NCBI GenBank assembly: GCA_910574965.1 | Contig: CAJTDB010000004.1 | Span: 175,231 to 239,230 of the forward strand | Direction: 5' to 3' | DNA from: Lachnospiraceae bacterium | Lineage (GTDB): Bacteria > Bacillota > Clostridia > Lachnospirales > Lachnospiraceae | Length of the DNA stretch: 64,000 bases | Part shown: one piece after another, positions 33,291 to 42,801 of the stretch | Layout: every line of letters starts with the position of its first letter | Position numbering within the stretch: position 1 is the stretch's first letter | Program-made: the position numbers and the translations under genes | The notes under the pieces: generated by a model | The model's input: the letters and a program-made list of their open reading frames with translations, nothing else | Databases searched by the model: none | Told to the model about the DNA's origin: nothing

Positions 33291-34381
33291 GTTTCTGCCT
33301 GCCACCCCCAGTATTCACGTATTTTTCGAATCAGTTCTTCCATCGTTTCCTCTTCCTGACAGGGATACAGCTTTTCAAACTCTGTATCAATGTCAAAACC
33401 GCCGGTCCGCTGGTAATAGATTGCGCACCGATCTTCTACTTGTGCCTCTCCGTCTGCAGTTTCGATGCTGTACCTTGCCAGCACCACCAGATCTTTCATG
33501 CCGTCTCCGTCCACATCCCTGCCCATGATGCTTCGCAGGGAATACAGACTGTCATAATCCCCCATAGGCTGAAAACTCCATATGATCTCTCCGCTCTCAT
33601 TGACCAGATAGATCATGAAAATATCATAAGCCGAGATGCGGACAGTTCCTGGTACTACCCGGAGCCGTCCCAGCTTCTCAAATTCTCTCGTATAGCACTG
33701 CTCTTCAATAATAGTAAATCCACGATCTAAAAGCTCCCGCAGCGTCGTGGCCGTATACAGAAATTCCGCTGACTTTCCGTCCCGCACAAAATGAATGATA
33801 TAGTTGGCGCTTTTATTCATGCTGAAACGATTGATCTTGTCAGACACACGCCAGTCCCGATAAAAAGTCCCTTCCCCCTGAAAAAGCACATCGCCCACTT
33901 TATAAGGAATGTTCGCGTAATCCCCTTCCGGATTCACACAGCGGGTAATCAGTATAATATCTGTCTTCTGGTCATGGTTTACATCAGCAAAAGCAATGGA
34001 TGCAATGTCGCTTGTGAGCTGAAGCATCTGTCCCGGCGCACATTCATTGGTTACCAGCTGGTTGCATTTATAACGGATATTTCCTTTTGCATCTATAATA
34101 AAAAGCGCCAGTCTTTTCCATCTGTTATCCATAGCCGGCATCAGCGTAAGTTCTTCATCTCCGAAAGTTTCCAAGACGACAGAGAACATTTGTTCTTTTA
34201 AAATGCGGTATCCGCCGGCCTCCACATCTTCTATCCGCTCTATAGCGTCAAACTGTGTTTCATATTGAAGATATTGTTCCCGGACATCTTCTGTCTCATG
34301 GGCCAATACTTCTAAAGAGACCGAACCAAACAGCGGAAGGAAAAGGAGAATTGATAATTGTATCTTTTTATATAGCTTCAT
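33287..34381 (-). CDS. Exported VCBS/FG-GAP-like repeat protein
   Basis: This 364-residue protein has a signal peptide (about 1-27). The body has at least two FG-GAP/VCBS-type calcium loops, DVNHDQKTD and DVDGDGMKD, each in the context A/R-D-V-x-x-D-x-x-x-D-(I/L)-(I/V)-(L/V). A beta-propeller or partial propeller outside the cell is likely. It precedes and overlaps the response regulator gene (ATGA), so it is part of the two-component operon and may act as an input module. The exact ligand is unknown. Confidence 0.7.
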   Translation of the reverse strand: MKLYKKIQLSILLFLPLFGSVSLEVLAHETEDVREQYLQYETQFDAIERIEDVEAGGYRILKEQMFSVVLETFGDEELTLMPAMDNRWKRLALFIIDAKGNIRYKCNQLVTNECAPGQMLQLTSDIASIAFADVNHDQKTDIILITRCVNPEGDYANIPYKVGDVLFQGEGTFYRDWRVSDKINRFSMNKSANYIIHFVRDGKSAEFLYTATTLRELLDRGFTIIEEQCYTREFEKLGRLRVVPGTVRISAYDIFMIYLVNESGEIIWSFQPMGDYDSLYSLRSIMGRDVDGDGMKDLVVLARYSIETADGEAQVEDRCAIYYQRTGGFDIDTEFEKLYPCQEEETMEELIRKIREYWGWQAET

Positions 34382-34393
34382 GCTTTATTATTC

Positions 34394-35941
34394 CTATTCT
34401 GCGATACCCTCCGGACAAAGAATTCCCTTATCATATGCTTCTTTTTCCAGAAGCTTACAGGTTAGAAGCAGATACAGAAGCTGATCCGGATCTTCCAGAT
34501 CAATATTTACCATCTCTCGGATATGTGCCATCCGATACAGAAACGTACTTCTGTGAATAAATAATGCTTTTGCCGCTTTGACCGCATTCATCTGACAGGA
34601 AATATAAGTGCGCAGTGTCTCAAAGTAGTCGGTCTTATGTTCCCGGTCATATTCCCGCAGGGTCAGAACGGCCCGGCTGCATATCACCTTCGGCTCCAGC
34701 TTTTCTGTGCATTTTCCCATGAGGTAATCTAATGCGATATCTTCAAAACGGTTCACCCAGCGCAGGGGATACCGTTTCATCCCTTCCCTGAGTGCGATCA
34801 TAGACTGCAGATAATATTGTTTTAAAGACTGCAGTCCGGTAAATTCATAGCTAATGCCTGCTTTTAGATAACTGTCCTTCAGAAAACCGGTCATGGTTCG
34901 GACCGCTTCTTCCAGTGTCTTTCCGTTCCGGTTTAAGTTGACGTAGACGACGATATTTTCTTCCAGCAGAAATGCACAGCTTCCTTTTATCAGATTCTCA
35001 ATCTGATGGCAGATAAAGCGAACTACTGTCAGATTCTGCCGGTCTACTGTGGACACATGAATGTTCATGCAGAAGTAGGTATGGTTTTCCTTCCAGTTGA
35101 AATTCTCGAATCTAGCTTCCATAGAAGCCAGATCCATGTGCTCATCTGTCAGTACATTAGACAGCAGCCGGTCCAGAGTATAGCTGATGTCTGATTGAAG
35201 AACGGTATATTTTTCCAGCATCTGCTGTATGTATTTTGCCAGATGAAGCAGCAGATATTCGTCATAAATCTTTAATTTTCTCGCTGCCTCTACCAGAATA
35301 ACCCGATATCCATACCTGTTCTTATCGTAGATGTCCACAAAAAGATTGTTCTTCTGCGTAACCGGGTCCTCATAATGCCGCACCTCAAAAGGCGTCTCCC
35401 GCGGCTCTTTCTCATCCGAAAATACAGTCACCTGATTATGCTGCAGGATTTCCTGATATTCCGGCATAGCGTCCATAAGGCTGCTGTAATCGATTACAAA
35501 ACCGCCGGTCGTACTGACCATGATCGGATTGTGAAAGATTCTGTGAGAACCGTCCAGCAGCGTTTTTAAAGTCCGCTCAGACAGAGCCAGATTCTGCATA
35601 CGCTCATCCCAGGCATCATACGTATCGAAGATTCGCTGTACCGTATTAAACAGCTCCTCCGCATTGATATCAAAAGAAAAAAAGCAGGCTCCGTATATCG
35701 TTCCCTCTCCCTCGAACAGCCTGTTCCCTACAATCAGAAGCAGATTGTCCCCATGTCGTTCCAGCACATCCCGCGTCATATCCTCTTCTCTTACAATATA
35801 TACTTTGTTCTTCTTAAAATCTGTCCCGTTCTGATAGAAAAGCGGACGTTTTAAATTCATCTCCTCCGACATTCTTCCCAGCCGGCAATCCGGATAATTC
35901 TGTCTCAATCGGTCTGCCAGAATCTGCATACTGATCCTCAT
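34394..35941 (-). CDS. PucR/CdaR-type transcriptional regulator
   Basis: This 515-residue regulator is soluble. The C-terminal helix-turn-helix of the PucR family is clear (about 440-500: AAKALFIHRSTFLYRMAHIREMV split by the turn, then DPDQLLYLLLTCKLLE). The middle part resembles the GGDEF-like CdaR segment, and the N-terminal 130 residues are a purine-catabolism-like sensory domain. It lies 12 nt upstream of the VCBS-like gene and is likely the first gene of a five-gene operon with the two-component system. Effector and targets are unknown. Confidence 0.85.
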   Translation of the reverse strand: MRISMQILADRLRQNYPDCRLGRMSEEMNLKRPLFYQNGTDFKKNKVYIVREEDMTRDVLERHGDNLLLIVGNRLFEGEGTIYGACFFSFDINAEELFNTVQRIFDTYDAWDERMQNLALSERTLKTLLDGSHRIFHNPIMVSTTGGFVIDYSSLMDAMPEYQEILQHNQVTVFSDEKEPRETPFEVRHYEDPVTQKNNLFVDIYDKNRYGYRVILVEAARKLKIYDEYLLLHLAKYIQQMLEKYTVLQSDISYTLDRLLSNVLTDEHMDLASMEARFENFNWKENHTYFCMNIHVSTVDRQNLTVVRFICHQIENLIKGSCAFLLEENIVVYVNLNRNGKTLEEAVRTMTGFLKDSYLKAGISYEFTGLQSLKQYYLQSMIALREGMKRYPLRWVNRFEDIALDYLMGKCTEKLEPKVICSRAVLTLREYDREHKTDYFETLRTYISCQMNAVKAAKALFIHRSTFLYRMAHIREMVNIDLEDPDQLLYLLLTCKLLEKEAYDKGILCPEGIAE

Positions 35942-36048
35942 AGTTTCATCCTCTGTTCCATTTTGTATCGGTCGGAAAGTCTTTTTTGTATGTAAGACCC
36001 TCCCGAATTAAGTATATCCTGATTAAATATTTCTGTCAAATTTTATGG

Positions 36049-36101
36049 CAAAAAAAGCTGCCGCAACATATGGTAATCCATACCATATCATACGGCAGCT
36101 T
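36049..36101 (-). terminator. Intrinsic terminator of the acetogenesis cluster
   Basis: AAGCTGCCG (36055-36063) pairs with CGGCAGCTT (36093-36101), with an inner ATATGGT/ACCATAT stem, followed on the minus strand by seven T. It lies directly after folD. Confidence 0.92.
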
Positions 36102-36119
36102 CCGGATCATAATGAACCC

Positions 36120-36971
36120 TTAAGCATATTTTCTCATAGCTGCTTCTACCACATGTCCTACCAGAACGGAAGTAGTCACACTGCCGACTCCGCCCGGAAC
36201 CGGAGTAATAGCGTCTACGATAGGCTCTACTGCTGCATAGTCTACGTCTCCGCAGAGTTTTCCTTCTTCGTTTACGTTGATGCCTACATCAATAACGATC
36301 TGGCCCGGAGCCGCATACTCAGCACCTACAACACCTGCACGGCCTGCAGCTACGATTAGAATCTCCGCTTCTCTTGCTACGGACGGCATATCGATCGTTC
36401 TTGTATGGCAGGTGGTAACCGTTGCATTTTTCTTAATCAGCATCTGTGCTGCCGGTTTTCCGACTACGAGGGAACGTCCAATGACAACGGCTTTCTTTCC
36501 GGTACAGTCAATGCCGTAGTGATCCAGGATCTCCATACATGCCTGCGGCGTACAGGGCGGGAAACCGACTTTCTTGCCTGTGAACACACCGCCGAGGGAA
36601 GCATCCGTCTGGCAGTCTACGTCTTTTTCTGCAGCCAGTGCATTTTCCACTAACGTCTGATCAATATGCTTCGGAAGCGGACGGAACATCAGAACTCCAT
36701 GAATGTTATCGTCTTTATTGACTTCATCTACCACCTTCAGAAGCTCTTCCTGGCTCACATCTGCCGGAAGGAGATACTTCTTGTATTCTACGCCAAGGGT
36801 TTCGCAGCGCTTAGTTGCTCCTCTCTCATAAGAAAGATCGTCCGGTCTTTCACCTACACGAATGATGCCAAGAGTCGGTTTGATTCCTTTTGCATTCAAT
36901 GCAGCCACATCCGCTTTAATCCGCTCGTTTAATGCAGCGGTTACTTCTTTGCCTAATAACTGTTTTGCCAT
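36120..36971 (-). CDS. folD: Methylene-THF dehydrogenase (FolD family) lacking cyclohydrolase residues
   Basis: This 283-residue cytoplasmic enzyme of the methyl branch interconverts methenyl- and methylene-THF using a nicotinamide cofactor. The family frame is intact: substrate Tyr48, GRSLVVGKP nucleotide loop, CHTRT, and PVPGGVGSVTTSVL at the end. However, the position of the catalytic lysine (Tyr+4, human K56) is Ala52 in SYERGATK, and the position of human Gln100 is Phe96 in LMFRPLP. In the human enzyme these residues serve mainly the cyclohydrolase step. The protein is therefore probably a monofunctional dehydrogenase, and fchA, encoded 16 nt upstream, supplies cyclohydrolase. Last gene of the cluster. 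Confidence 0.93.
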   Translation of the reverse strand: MAKQLLGKEVTAALNERIKADVAALNAKGIKPTLGIIRVGERPDDLSYERGATKRCETLGVEYKKYLLPADVSQEELLKVVDEVNKDDNIHGVLMFRPLPKHIDQTLVENALAAEKDVDCQTDASLGGVFTGKKVGFPPCTPQACMEILDHYGIDCTGKKAVVIGRSLVVGKPAAQMLIKKNATVTTCHTRTIDMPSVAREAEILIVAAGRAGVVGAEYAAPGQIVIDVGINVNEEGKLCGDVDYAAVEPIVDAITPVPGGVGSVTTSVLVGHVVEAAMRKYA

Positions 36972-36987
36972 ATTTATTCTCCTTATA

Positions 36988-37617
36988 CTACCTCAGCCTT
37001 GCATTGACTGCTGCGAAGATCTCGTCTGCCTTTTTGCTGTAATCTGCGATCATCTTATCTGCTTTCTCATTCAGAGATGCAGCGTATTCTTTGTCTGCCA
37101 TGGACTTGGTATTGATGAATACATTTAAAGATGCTCCCAGAAGCGCAGCTTTGCAGAAGACAACGCCTACCCCTGCATCCGAGATGGCAAGCGCAGAGCC
37201 TTTTGCCGCAAACTCCTCGATCACATCAATCGCCTCACAGCATTTCTCCATAATCTCCATCGGAACAGCACACGCATCCTTTAATACAATGGCCATAACA
37301 CGTGCCTTCTCTGCTTTCTCCTCTTCTGTCTCTTTTGGCATACCATATGCTTTGGAGAGAGGCTCGAAAGCTTCTGCGTCTGCTTCCACTAGGCGGAGGA
37401 AATCAGCCTGGAGCGCGGTTGCCTTTTCCTTCATGGCAATCATGTCCGCTTCTACGTCTGCGTATTTTTTCTTGCCTACCGTCAGGCTTCCAACCATATT
37501 GCCAAGCGCCATACCAATGGCACCTACCAGAGCAGATGCACCGCCGCCGCCCGGAACCGGAGCTTTGGACGCAAGCACCTCTACAAATTCTTCACAGGTT
37601 CCTTTTGTGAATCCCAT
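36988..37617 (-). CDS. fchA: Methenyl-THF cyclohydrolase, FTCD/FchA type
   Basis: This 209-residue all-helical cytoplasmic enzyme hydrolyses/forms 5,10-methenyl-THF from 10-formyl-THF. The glycine-rich opening (APVPGGGGASALVGAIG) and overall length match the formiminotransferase-cyclodeaminase-like family used by acetogens. It lies between fhs and folD, so the three genes encode three consecutive steps of the methyl branch. Its presence explains why FolD can do without cyclohydrolase residues. Confidence 0.93.
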   Translation of the reverse strand: MGFTKGTCEEFVEVLASKAPVPGGGGASALVGAIGMALGNMVGSLTVGKKKYADVEADMIAMKEKATALQADFLRLVEADAEAFEPLSKAYGMPKETEEEKAEKARVMAIVLKDACAVPMEIMEKCCEAIDVIEEFAAKGSALAISDAGVGVVFCKAALLGASLNVFINTKSMADKEYAASLNEKADKMIADYSKKADEIFAAVNARLR

Positions 37618-37690
37618 ATTTTCAGTCCTCCAATTAGAGTTTCGTATCCAGGCCCCAAATGCCCGGACACATTTTTATTCATACAGATAC

Positions 37691-37732
37691 ACGACAGGGA
37701 GCAGGGCACATTCGTTCCCTGCTTCCTGTCGT
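37691..37732. other. Inter-gene hairpin between fhs and fchA
   Basis: ACGACAGGGAGCAGGG (37691-37706) pairs with CCCTGCTTCCTGTCGT (37717-37732) with one mismatch. No T-run follows in the sense direction, so it looks like an mRNA stability or processing hairpin rather than a terminator. Confidence 0.7.
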
Positions 37733-37751
37733 ACTTACTTATACTGATCTG

Positions 37752-39440
37752 TTAGAACAGTCCGGTGATCTTACCGGTCTCATCCACATCGATCCGCTCA
37801 GCAGCCGGAACCTTCGGAAGACCTGGCATGGTCATAATCTCGCCGGTCAGAGCTACGATAAAGCCTGCACCTGCGGAGATCTTCAGGTTACGTACCGTTA
37901 CTTCGAATCCAGTCGGAGCACCCAGTTTGGTCTGGTCATCCGTTAAGCTGTACTGTGTCTTTGCCACACAGATCGGGCAGCTGCCGAATCCAAGCGCTTC
38001 TAACTCTTTTGCCTGTTTCTGCGCATTTGCAGTCAGGACAACTTTGCTTCCACCGTAGATCTTCTGAACGATAGCATTCAGCTTATCCTCAATAGAGGTG
38101 CCTTCCAGCTCATAGGAGAAGGTGAAGTCATTGGGCTGCTCTACCAGGCGAAGAACTTCTTCTGCCAGTTTCACGCCGCCTTCGCCGCCTTTTGCCCATA
38201 CTTCAGACAGAGCAACGTTTACGCCCAGCTCTTTACATTTTGCTTCCACCAGGTCAAGCTCTGCTTTGGTATCGGTTGGGAATGCATTGATAGCAACCAC
38301 ACACGGAAGTTTGTATACGTTTGTGATGTTGCTTACATGTTTCAGAAGGTTCGGAAGACCTTTCTCCAGTGCTTCCAGATTCTCATTGTTGAGATCTGCC
38401 TTCGGAACACCGCCGTTGTACTTCAGAGCACGTACAGTAGCAACAACAACAACTGCGTTCGGTTTCAGACCTGCCATACGGCATTTGATATCGAGGAATT
38501 TCTCAGCACCAAGGTCTGCGCCGAAGCCCGCCTCTGTAATGGTGTAATCGGATAACTTCAGAGCCATCTTAGTAGCTGTTACAGAGTTACATCCATGAGC
38601 GATATTTGCGAACGGTCCGCCGTGAACGATTGCCGGAACGCCTTCAAGGGTCTGTACCAGGTTCGGTTTCAGAGCGTCTTTCAGAAGTGCAGCCATAGCG
38701 CCCTCTGCATGCAGATCGCCTGCCGTTACCGGTTTCTGCTCGGATGCTTTGCCGTATGTATAACCAACGATGATTCTGGAAAGTCTCTTCTTCAGATCCA
38801 GAATATCGCTTGCCAGACACAGAACTGCCATGATCTCGGATGCTACCGTGATGTCATAGCCGTCTTCTCTCGGCATACCATTGGTCTTTCCGCCAAGGCC
38901 GTCTACTACATTACGAAGCTGGCGGTCGTTCATATCCACACATCTTCTCCAAGTGATTTTTCTTGGGTCAATGTTCAGATCGTTGCCCTGGAAAATATGA
39001 TTGTCAAGCATAGCAGCCAACAGGTTGTTTGCAGCGCCGATGGCATGGAAGTCACCGGTGAAGTGAAGGTTGATATCTTCCATAGGAACAACCTGTGCAT
39101 ATCCGCCGCCTGCAGCACCGCCTTTTACACCAAAGACCGGTCCAAGGGACGGCTCACGAAGAGCGACCATAACCTTTTTGCCAAGCTTCTGCATACCATC
39201 TGCCAGACCTACCGTTGTGGTCGTCTTGCCCTCTCCTGCCGGAGTCGGGTTGATTGCAGTAACGAGGATCAGTTTGCCGTTGGGAGCATCCGACTCTTTT
39301 AACAGATTATAGTCGATCTTAGCTTTGTACTTTCCGTACTGCTCCAGATACTTGTCGTCGATGCCTGCTTTGGCTGCGATCTCAGTGATCGGTCTCATCT
39401 CGCATTCCTGTGCAATCTCGATGTCAGTTTTGAATCCCAT
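37752..39440 (-). CDS. fhs: Formate--tetrahydrofolate ligase
   Basis: This 562-residue cytoplasmic ligase makes 10-formyl-THF from formate, THF and ATP, the first energy-consuming step of the methyl branch. The nucleotide loop [15 protein letters not shown] (about residues 66-80), the [19 protein letters not shown] segment and the C-terminal [12 protein letters not shown] motif identify it with confidence, and length is normal. A 218-bp leader with a possible promoter precedes it, so it may be transcribed separately as well as from the upstream cluster. The ATG follows AAGGAG. Confidence 0.97.
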   Translation of the reverse strand: MGFKTDIEIAQECEMRPITEIAAKAGIDDKYLEQYGKYKAKIDYNLLKESDAPNGKLILVTAINPTPAGEGKTTTTVGLADGMQKLGKKVMVALREPSLGPVFGVKGGAAGGGYAQVVPMEDINLHFTGDFHAIGAANNLLAAMLDNHIFQGNDLNIDPRKITWRRCVDMNDRQLRNVVDGLGGKTNGMPREDGYDITVASEIMAVLCLASDILDLKKRLSRIIVGYTYGKASEQKPVTAGDLHAEGAMAALLKDALKPNLVQTLEGVPAIVHGGPFANIAHGCNSVTATKMALKLSDYTITEAGFGADLGAEKFLDIKCRMAGLKPNAVVVVATVRALKYNGGVPKADLNNENLEALEKGLPNLLKHVSNITNVYKLPCVVAINAFPTDTKAELDLVEAKCKELGVNVALSEVWAKGGEGGVKLAEEVLRLVEQPNDFTFSYELEGTSIEDKLNAIVQKIYGGSKVVLTANAQKQAKELEALGFGSCPICVAKTQYSLTDDQTKLGAPTGFEVTVRNLKISAGAGFIVALTGEIMTMPGLPKVPAAERIDVDETGKITGLF

Positions 39441-39658
39441 AAGAATTACTCCTTTCTTCCCCTTGGGCTTGCTTTATCCCTTCAGGGCACGCATACTGCG
39501 TGATTGTTTAATTTTTAACAAAGGATTGTCGGTCCTTTGAACATAACAACATTATATAGTATTACTAAAACGACAGCATCCTACACTTTGTACTATGTGC
39601 AATATTGTTTAATTTGTCAAAAGAAATCCCCAATGCATTGGCAAATATCACCAATATA
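39441..39658 (-). promoter_or_regulatory. fhs leader region with promoter and hairpins
   Basis: On the minus strand TTGACA (39620-39615), 17 bp, CATAGT (39597-39592) is a candidate promoter; a TATAAT at 39556-39551 without a good -35 is another. The leader then holds a 7-bp stem CAAAGGA/TCCTTTG and a 6-bp stem CACGCA/TGCGTG. A 10-bp direct repeat ATTAAACAAT occurs twice. No known riboswitch consensus was recognised. Confidence 0.5.
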
Positions 39659-40300
39659 CTAAACACATAGATTTTTTACAGTTGTAATCGACAGATCTCC
39701 TGCAACTACCATGTCTTCCGCATGAAATCCAAACTGAAAATTATCGCTGTACAGAATCTGGGCAGAAGGCGGAAATTCTTCGTCTCCCTCCCAGAAAATA
39801 AACTGCATCTGATATCCGTTAATCAGTTCAAATTCATAGGAAACATCTCCTATGGAGAGCTTTTTCACCCCTGGTATGCGCTCCATGGCCTCTGAAAAAA
39901 CCTTCAGTTTGTAGCCGAAACCATACGTCAGACGCTTCAGGCATCGGCCGGTAAATGGCTGGATATACAATTCCCCATAGGTAGGTACTTCCCGGAAGGT
40001 TATGAATTTTCCGCTGCTTTTTATGTACTGTCCCTCCAGCAGATAACGCAGGAGAAAGGTACGGGCAGGCAGATGATGAATTAGAAGATTCCCTCCGTCA
40101 TCCTCCATATCCACAATTTGGACGTCAAAGGCCGGATAGCTAACTTCATATTTATGTCCCATGAAGCGGAATTGAAACTTCTGTGTCTTTGCATCATACA
40201 ATATGTTCAATCTTTGTGCCGCTTCTTCCGGATCCAGCGATCCGTATTTCTCCAGATAATGCTCAAAGGGCACTTCTTCCTTGTGATTCTCGATCTCCAT
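39659..40300 (-). CDS. DUF3786 domain-containing protein
   Basis: This 213-residue soluble protein matches DUF3786 (core around LLIHHLPARTFLLRYLLEG, FITFREVPTYG and SYEFELINGYQMQFIFWEGDEE split over the beta domain, and a C-terminal GDLSITTVKN). The family is often encoded with corrinoid iron-sulfur protein and AcsV genes in acetogens and methanogens; its role is unknown. The ATG uses the last base of the acsV stop (TAATG), so translation is coupled. A function in handling or reactivating the corrinoid protein is a guess from context. Confidence 0.85.
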   Translation of the reverse strand: MEIENHKEEVPFEHYLEKYGSLDPEEAAQRLNILYDAKTQKFQFRFMGHKYEVSYPAFDVQIVDMEDDGGNLLIHHLPARTFLLRYLLEGQYIKSSGKFITFREVPTYGELYIQPFTGRCLKRLTYGFGYKLKVFSEAMERIPGVKKLSIGDVSYEFELINGYQMQFIFWEGDEEFPPSAQILYSDNFQFGFHAEDMVVAGDLSITTVKNLCV

Positions 40301-42231
40301 TAGATTTCCTCCTGTACCACACTCGGAAACAGCGACGTATCTGTGTGGGGAAGGAAGCAGGCTGCCACAAATTCATCCATATAGCCAGGATCCGTACTCA
40401 ATTCCATATAAGTCATATTGTGAGAAAGCTCGTATACTTTTTCTTCTGCCTGTCTTGAAAGCACCATATTATATGCGCCGGTCAGGGAGGAATTGCCGAT
40501 ATAATGGAATTTCTCAATCTCAATATCCGGGAACATACCGATGGTTACGGCATTTTTCATATTGATTCCGCTTCCGATCCCGCCTGCCACATAAACATTT
40601 TCAATCATCGACACATCAAAGTCCAGAGAGCGGATCATCGTACAGATGGCTGAGAAAATAGCACCCTTTGCCCGGATGAAATTATCGATATCTACTTCAT
40701 TGATAACCACATCTTTATGTCCTGCCGCCTCTTCTTTAAAGGCCAGTACATAGCTTCCGATTCCATATTCGTCGTGGCGTACCCGTTCACCTTCTCTGAC
40801 AAATTTACCTTTAGGACTGATAATCTGGCAGCGGAACAGCTCAGCAATCACATCAATAATACCGGAACCGCATAAGCCCACTGGCTTCTGTCCTTCCTCT
40901 CCTACAATCCGGAAGGTTGGCTCCATCGTCTTTGCATCAATGGTACAGGCTTCTATGGCACCATCCGTAGCACGCATACCGCAACTGATATCTCCGCCCT
41001 CAAAAGCAGGGCCGGCAGAGCAGGCACAGCTCATCATAAAGTCCGAATTACCGAATACAATTTCACCATTGGTTCCAAGATCAATAAACAGATTAAATTC
41101 CGGTTTATTCCAGATCATACTCACCAGCGTGCCGGCTGTGATGTCTCCGCCTACGTAACTTCCAATGTTCGGCGCAATTACGATCTTTGCATCCTGATGA
41201 ACATGAATACCCAGATCGCCTGCATGAAGGTTATCCGTTTCAAAAAATGCAGGAATATAGGGCTCCATACGAAGCGGATCCGCATTGACACCTGCAAACA
41301 AATGATTCATTGTCGTATTGGACGCTACACACATGTGATAAATACGGCTGCCCTGGATCTTCGCAGAACGGCACATATTGTCGATCATCGGATTGATAGT
41401 TTCCTGGATAATGGCTTTCTGAAGCTTTTCTCTTCCGCCCTCTTTGGTAGATTCGATAATTCTGTTGATAACGTCTGCTCCATAACGGATCTGTCCGTTT
41501 CCGGCGGATGCCTTTGCCAGCAGTTCTCCAGTCTCCAGATCCAGGATCACGGCTGATACCGTTGTAGTTCCAATATCGATGGCAGCTCCGCAGATTCTTC
41601 TGTCATTGGGAGGCAGTACGTCATAGACCAGAACGCCATGACCTTTCTTTTTACAAATTGCATAAACATGGAATTTGTTATCCCGGAGAACATCCGGAAG
41701 TTTTTTCAGGACCTGATAGGTCAGTCTTACTTTTTCCGCACCAGCAGCCGACCGAACAGCCCAGATCAGCCTCTCGTTATCCGGCATGGTATCATCCAGA
41801 GTCGGCGCTTCCATCTGAAGCTCTATAGCTGAGAAATCATTTTCAAAAGTGATCCCTGACTCTTCCACATCTTTTTTTGCTCTATCAAAAATGGCAATCT
41901 CTTCTTTGGAACTTAAGTCTGCTACCTTCATTCGGCTTTTGTAAGCAGACGCTATATCCGGCACCATAACCGCCACATCTCCGGTAATGGTACTGACACA
42001 GGAAAGCCTCCATCCTTCCTCATAGTCCTGATCTGAGATATGCCGCGTCTTTTCGCTGTCTAACTCTCCATTAATAAATTTCACTCTGCATTTTCCGCAG
42101 GAACCGTTGCCCGAACAAGGTGCATCAATGGCTACATTCGCTTTGCGTGCTACTTCTAATAGGTTCTCTCCGGCTGTAACAGCAACTACAGTTGCCGTCC
42201 CGTCTTCAAATCTGAATGTTACATTTGGCAT
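40300..42231 (-). CDS. acsV: Corrinoid protein reductive activase
   Basis: This 643-residue cytoplasmic protein reactivates the corrinoid iron-sulfur protein when Co(I) is oxidised, using ATP and a low-potential electron. It has an N-terminal 2Fe-2S ferredoxin domain (ligands Cys39, Cys45, Cys48 and Cys78), a linker, and an ASKHA-type ATPase (GAAIDIGTTTVSAVILD, FIDLGTNGEIVFGN, VYVAGGIGSGINMKNAV). The layout and length match AcsV/RACo. It lies between two small membrane-protein genes and DUF3786, downstream of acsE. Confidence 0.94.
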   Translation of the reverse strand: MPNVTFRFEDGTATVVAVTAGENLLEVARKANVAIDAPCSGNGSCGKCRVKFINGELDSEKTRHISDQDYEEGWRLSCVSTITGDVAVMVPDIASAYKSRMKVADLSSKEEIAIFDRAKKDVEESGITFENDFSAIELQMEAPTLDDTMPDNERLIWAVRSAAGAEKVRLTYQVLKKLPDVLRDNKFHVYAICKKKGHGVLVYDVLPPNDRRICGAAIDIGTTTVSAVILDLETGELLAKASAGNGQIRYGADVINRIIESTKEGGREKLQKAIIQETINPMIDNMCRSAKIQGSRIYHMCVASNTTMNHLFAGVNADPLRMEPYIPAFFETDNLHAGDLGIHVHQDAKIVIAPNIGSYVGGDITAGTLVSMIWNKPEFNLFIDLGTNGEIVFGNSDFMMSCACSAGPAFEGGDISCGMRATDGAIEACTIDAKTMEPTFRIVGEEGQKPVGLCGSGIIDVIAELFRCQIISPKGKFVREGERVRHDEYGIGSYVLAFKEEAAGHKDVVINEVDIDNFIRAKGAIFSAICTMIRSLDFDVSMIENVYVAGGIGSGINMKNAVTIGMFPDIEIEKFHYIGNSSLTGAYNMVLSRQAEEKVYELSHNMTYMELSTDPGYMDEFVAACFLPHTDTSLFPSVVQEEI

Positions 42232-42270
42232 AAGTTAATCTCCATAAGTTTTCTCACACATACGGTTAAC

Positions 42271-42298
42271 TGTCGATGTCCTTGGAACAGCATCGACA
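42271..42298. other. Inter-gene hairpin upstream of acsV
   Basis: TGTCGATG (42271-42278) pairs with CATCGACA (42291-42298). It lies in the 184-bp gap between the DUF4190-like gene and acsV, which otherwise shows no gene. Confidence 0.55.
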
Positions 42299-42415
42299 AA
42301 CCTGGCTGCACTTTACCAGACAAACTTCTGCTGTCCGATCTCATATAAAAGTGTTTCTTGCATTTTCTGTTCATGAACACTGAGCTATCATGCAGAGCTC
42401 TATCAGGCCACACGA

Positions 42416-42781
42416 TCAGTATGCATAACCCATAAACTGGACGATAAAGCCCAGAATCATCAATGATGATAAGGCCAGACCGATAATGCTCAAAACCATA
42501 CCGATAATCGGCATGACTTTGCTGCTTTCTTTTACGAGGCTGATGATCGCCAGCACCATTCCAACAAGGCCGGTAAATACACTAATAAACGGCACCCAGA
42601 AAAAAATGAGCGTAACGATACCAAGAACCAGTGATGTAATCGCCAGTCTATTTTCTTTTTGCTGCCCCACTTCCCGCAGCACGACCTGAGAATTGGCAGG
42701 CGGATACGGATAAGGAGGCTGTCCTCCCGGCTGCTGTTGATAATCATTCCGCCACTCAGGACCATTATTATTATAATCCAT
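42416..42781 (-). CDS. Small DUF4190-like membrane protein
   Basis: This 121-residue protein has a Pro/Tyr/Gln/Asn-rich soluble start (about 1-40) and then the DUF4190 pattern of two helical membrane segments (LAITSLVLGIVTLIFFWVPF, then VFTGLVGMVLAIISLV) plus a third near VMPIIGMVLSIIGLALSS. I start at ATG 42781 because it follows AAGGAG; the longer frame adds 34 unsupported residues. It lies inside the acetogenesis cluster between acsE and acsV with one more membrane-protein gene. The function is unknown. Confidence 0.75.
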   Translation of the reverse strand: MDYNNNGPEWRNDYQQQPGGQPPYPYPPANSQVVLREVGQQKENRLAITSLVLGIVTLIFFWVPFISVFTGLVGMVLAIISLVKESSKVMPIIGMVLSIIGLALSSLMILGFIVQFMGYAY

Positions 42782-42801
42782 AGAGTATCTCTCCTTGTCT
42801 G

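Noticed and set aside
39441..39658. Possible THF or ZTP riboswitch before fhs
   Set aside because: I looked for the conserved cores of both motifs and found neither; only simple small stems are present.
42219..42413. 64-residue minus-strand frame between the DUF4190-like gene and acsV
   Set aside because: It overlaps the acsV start, has poor composition and no ribosome site, and spans a hairpin.
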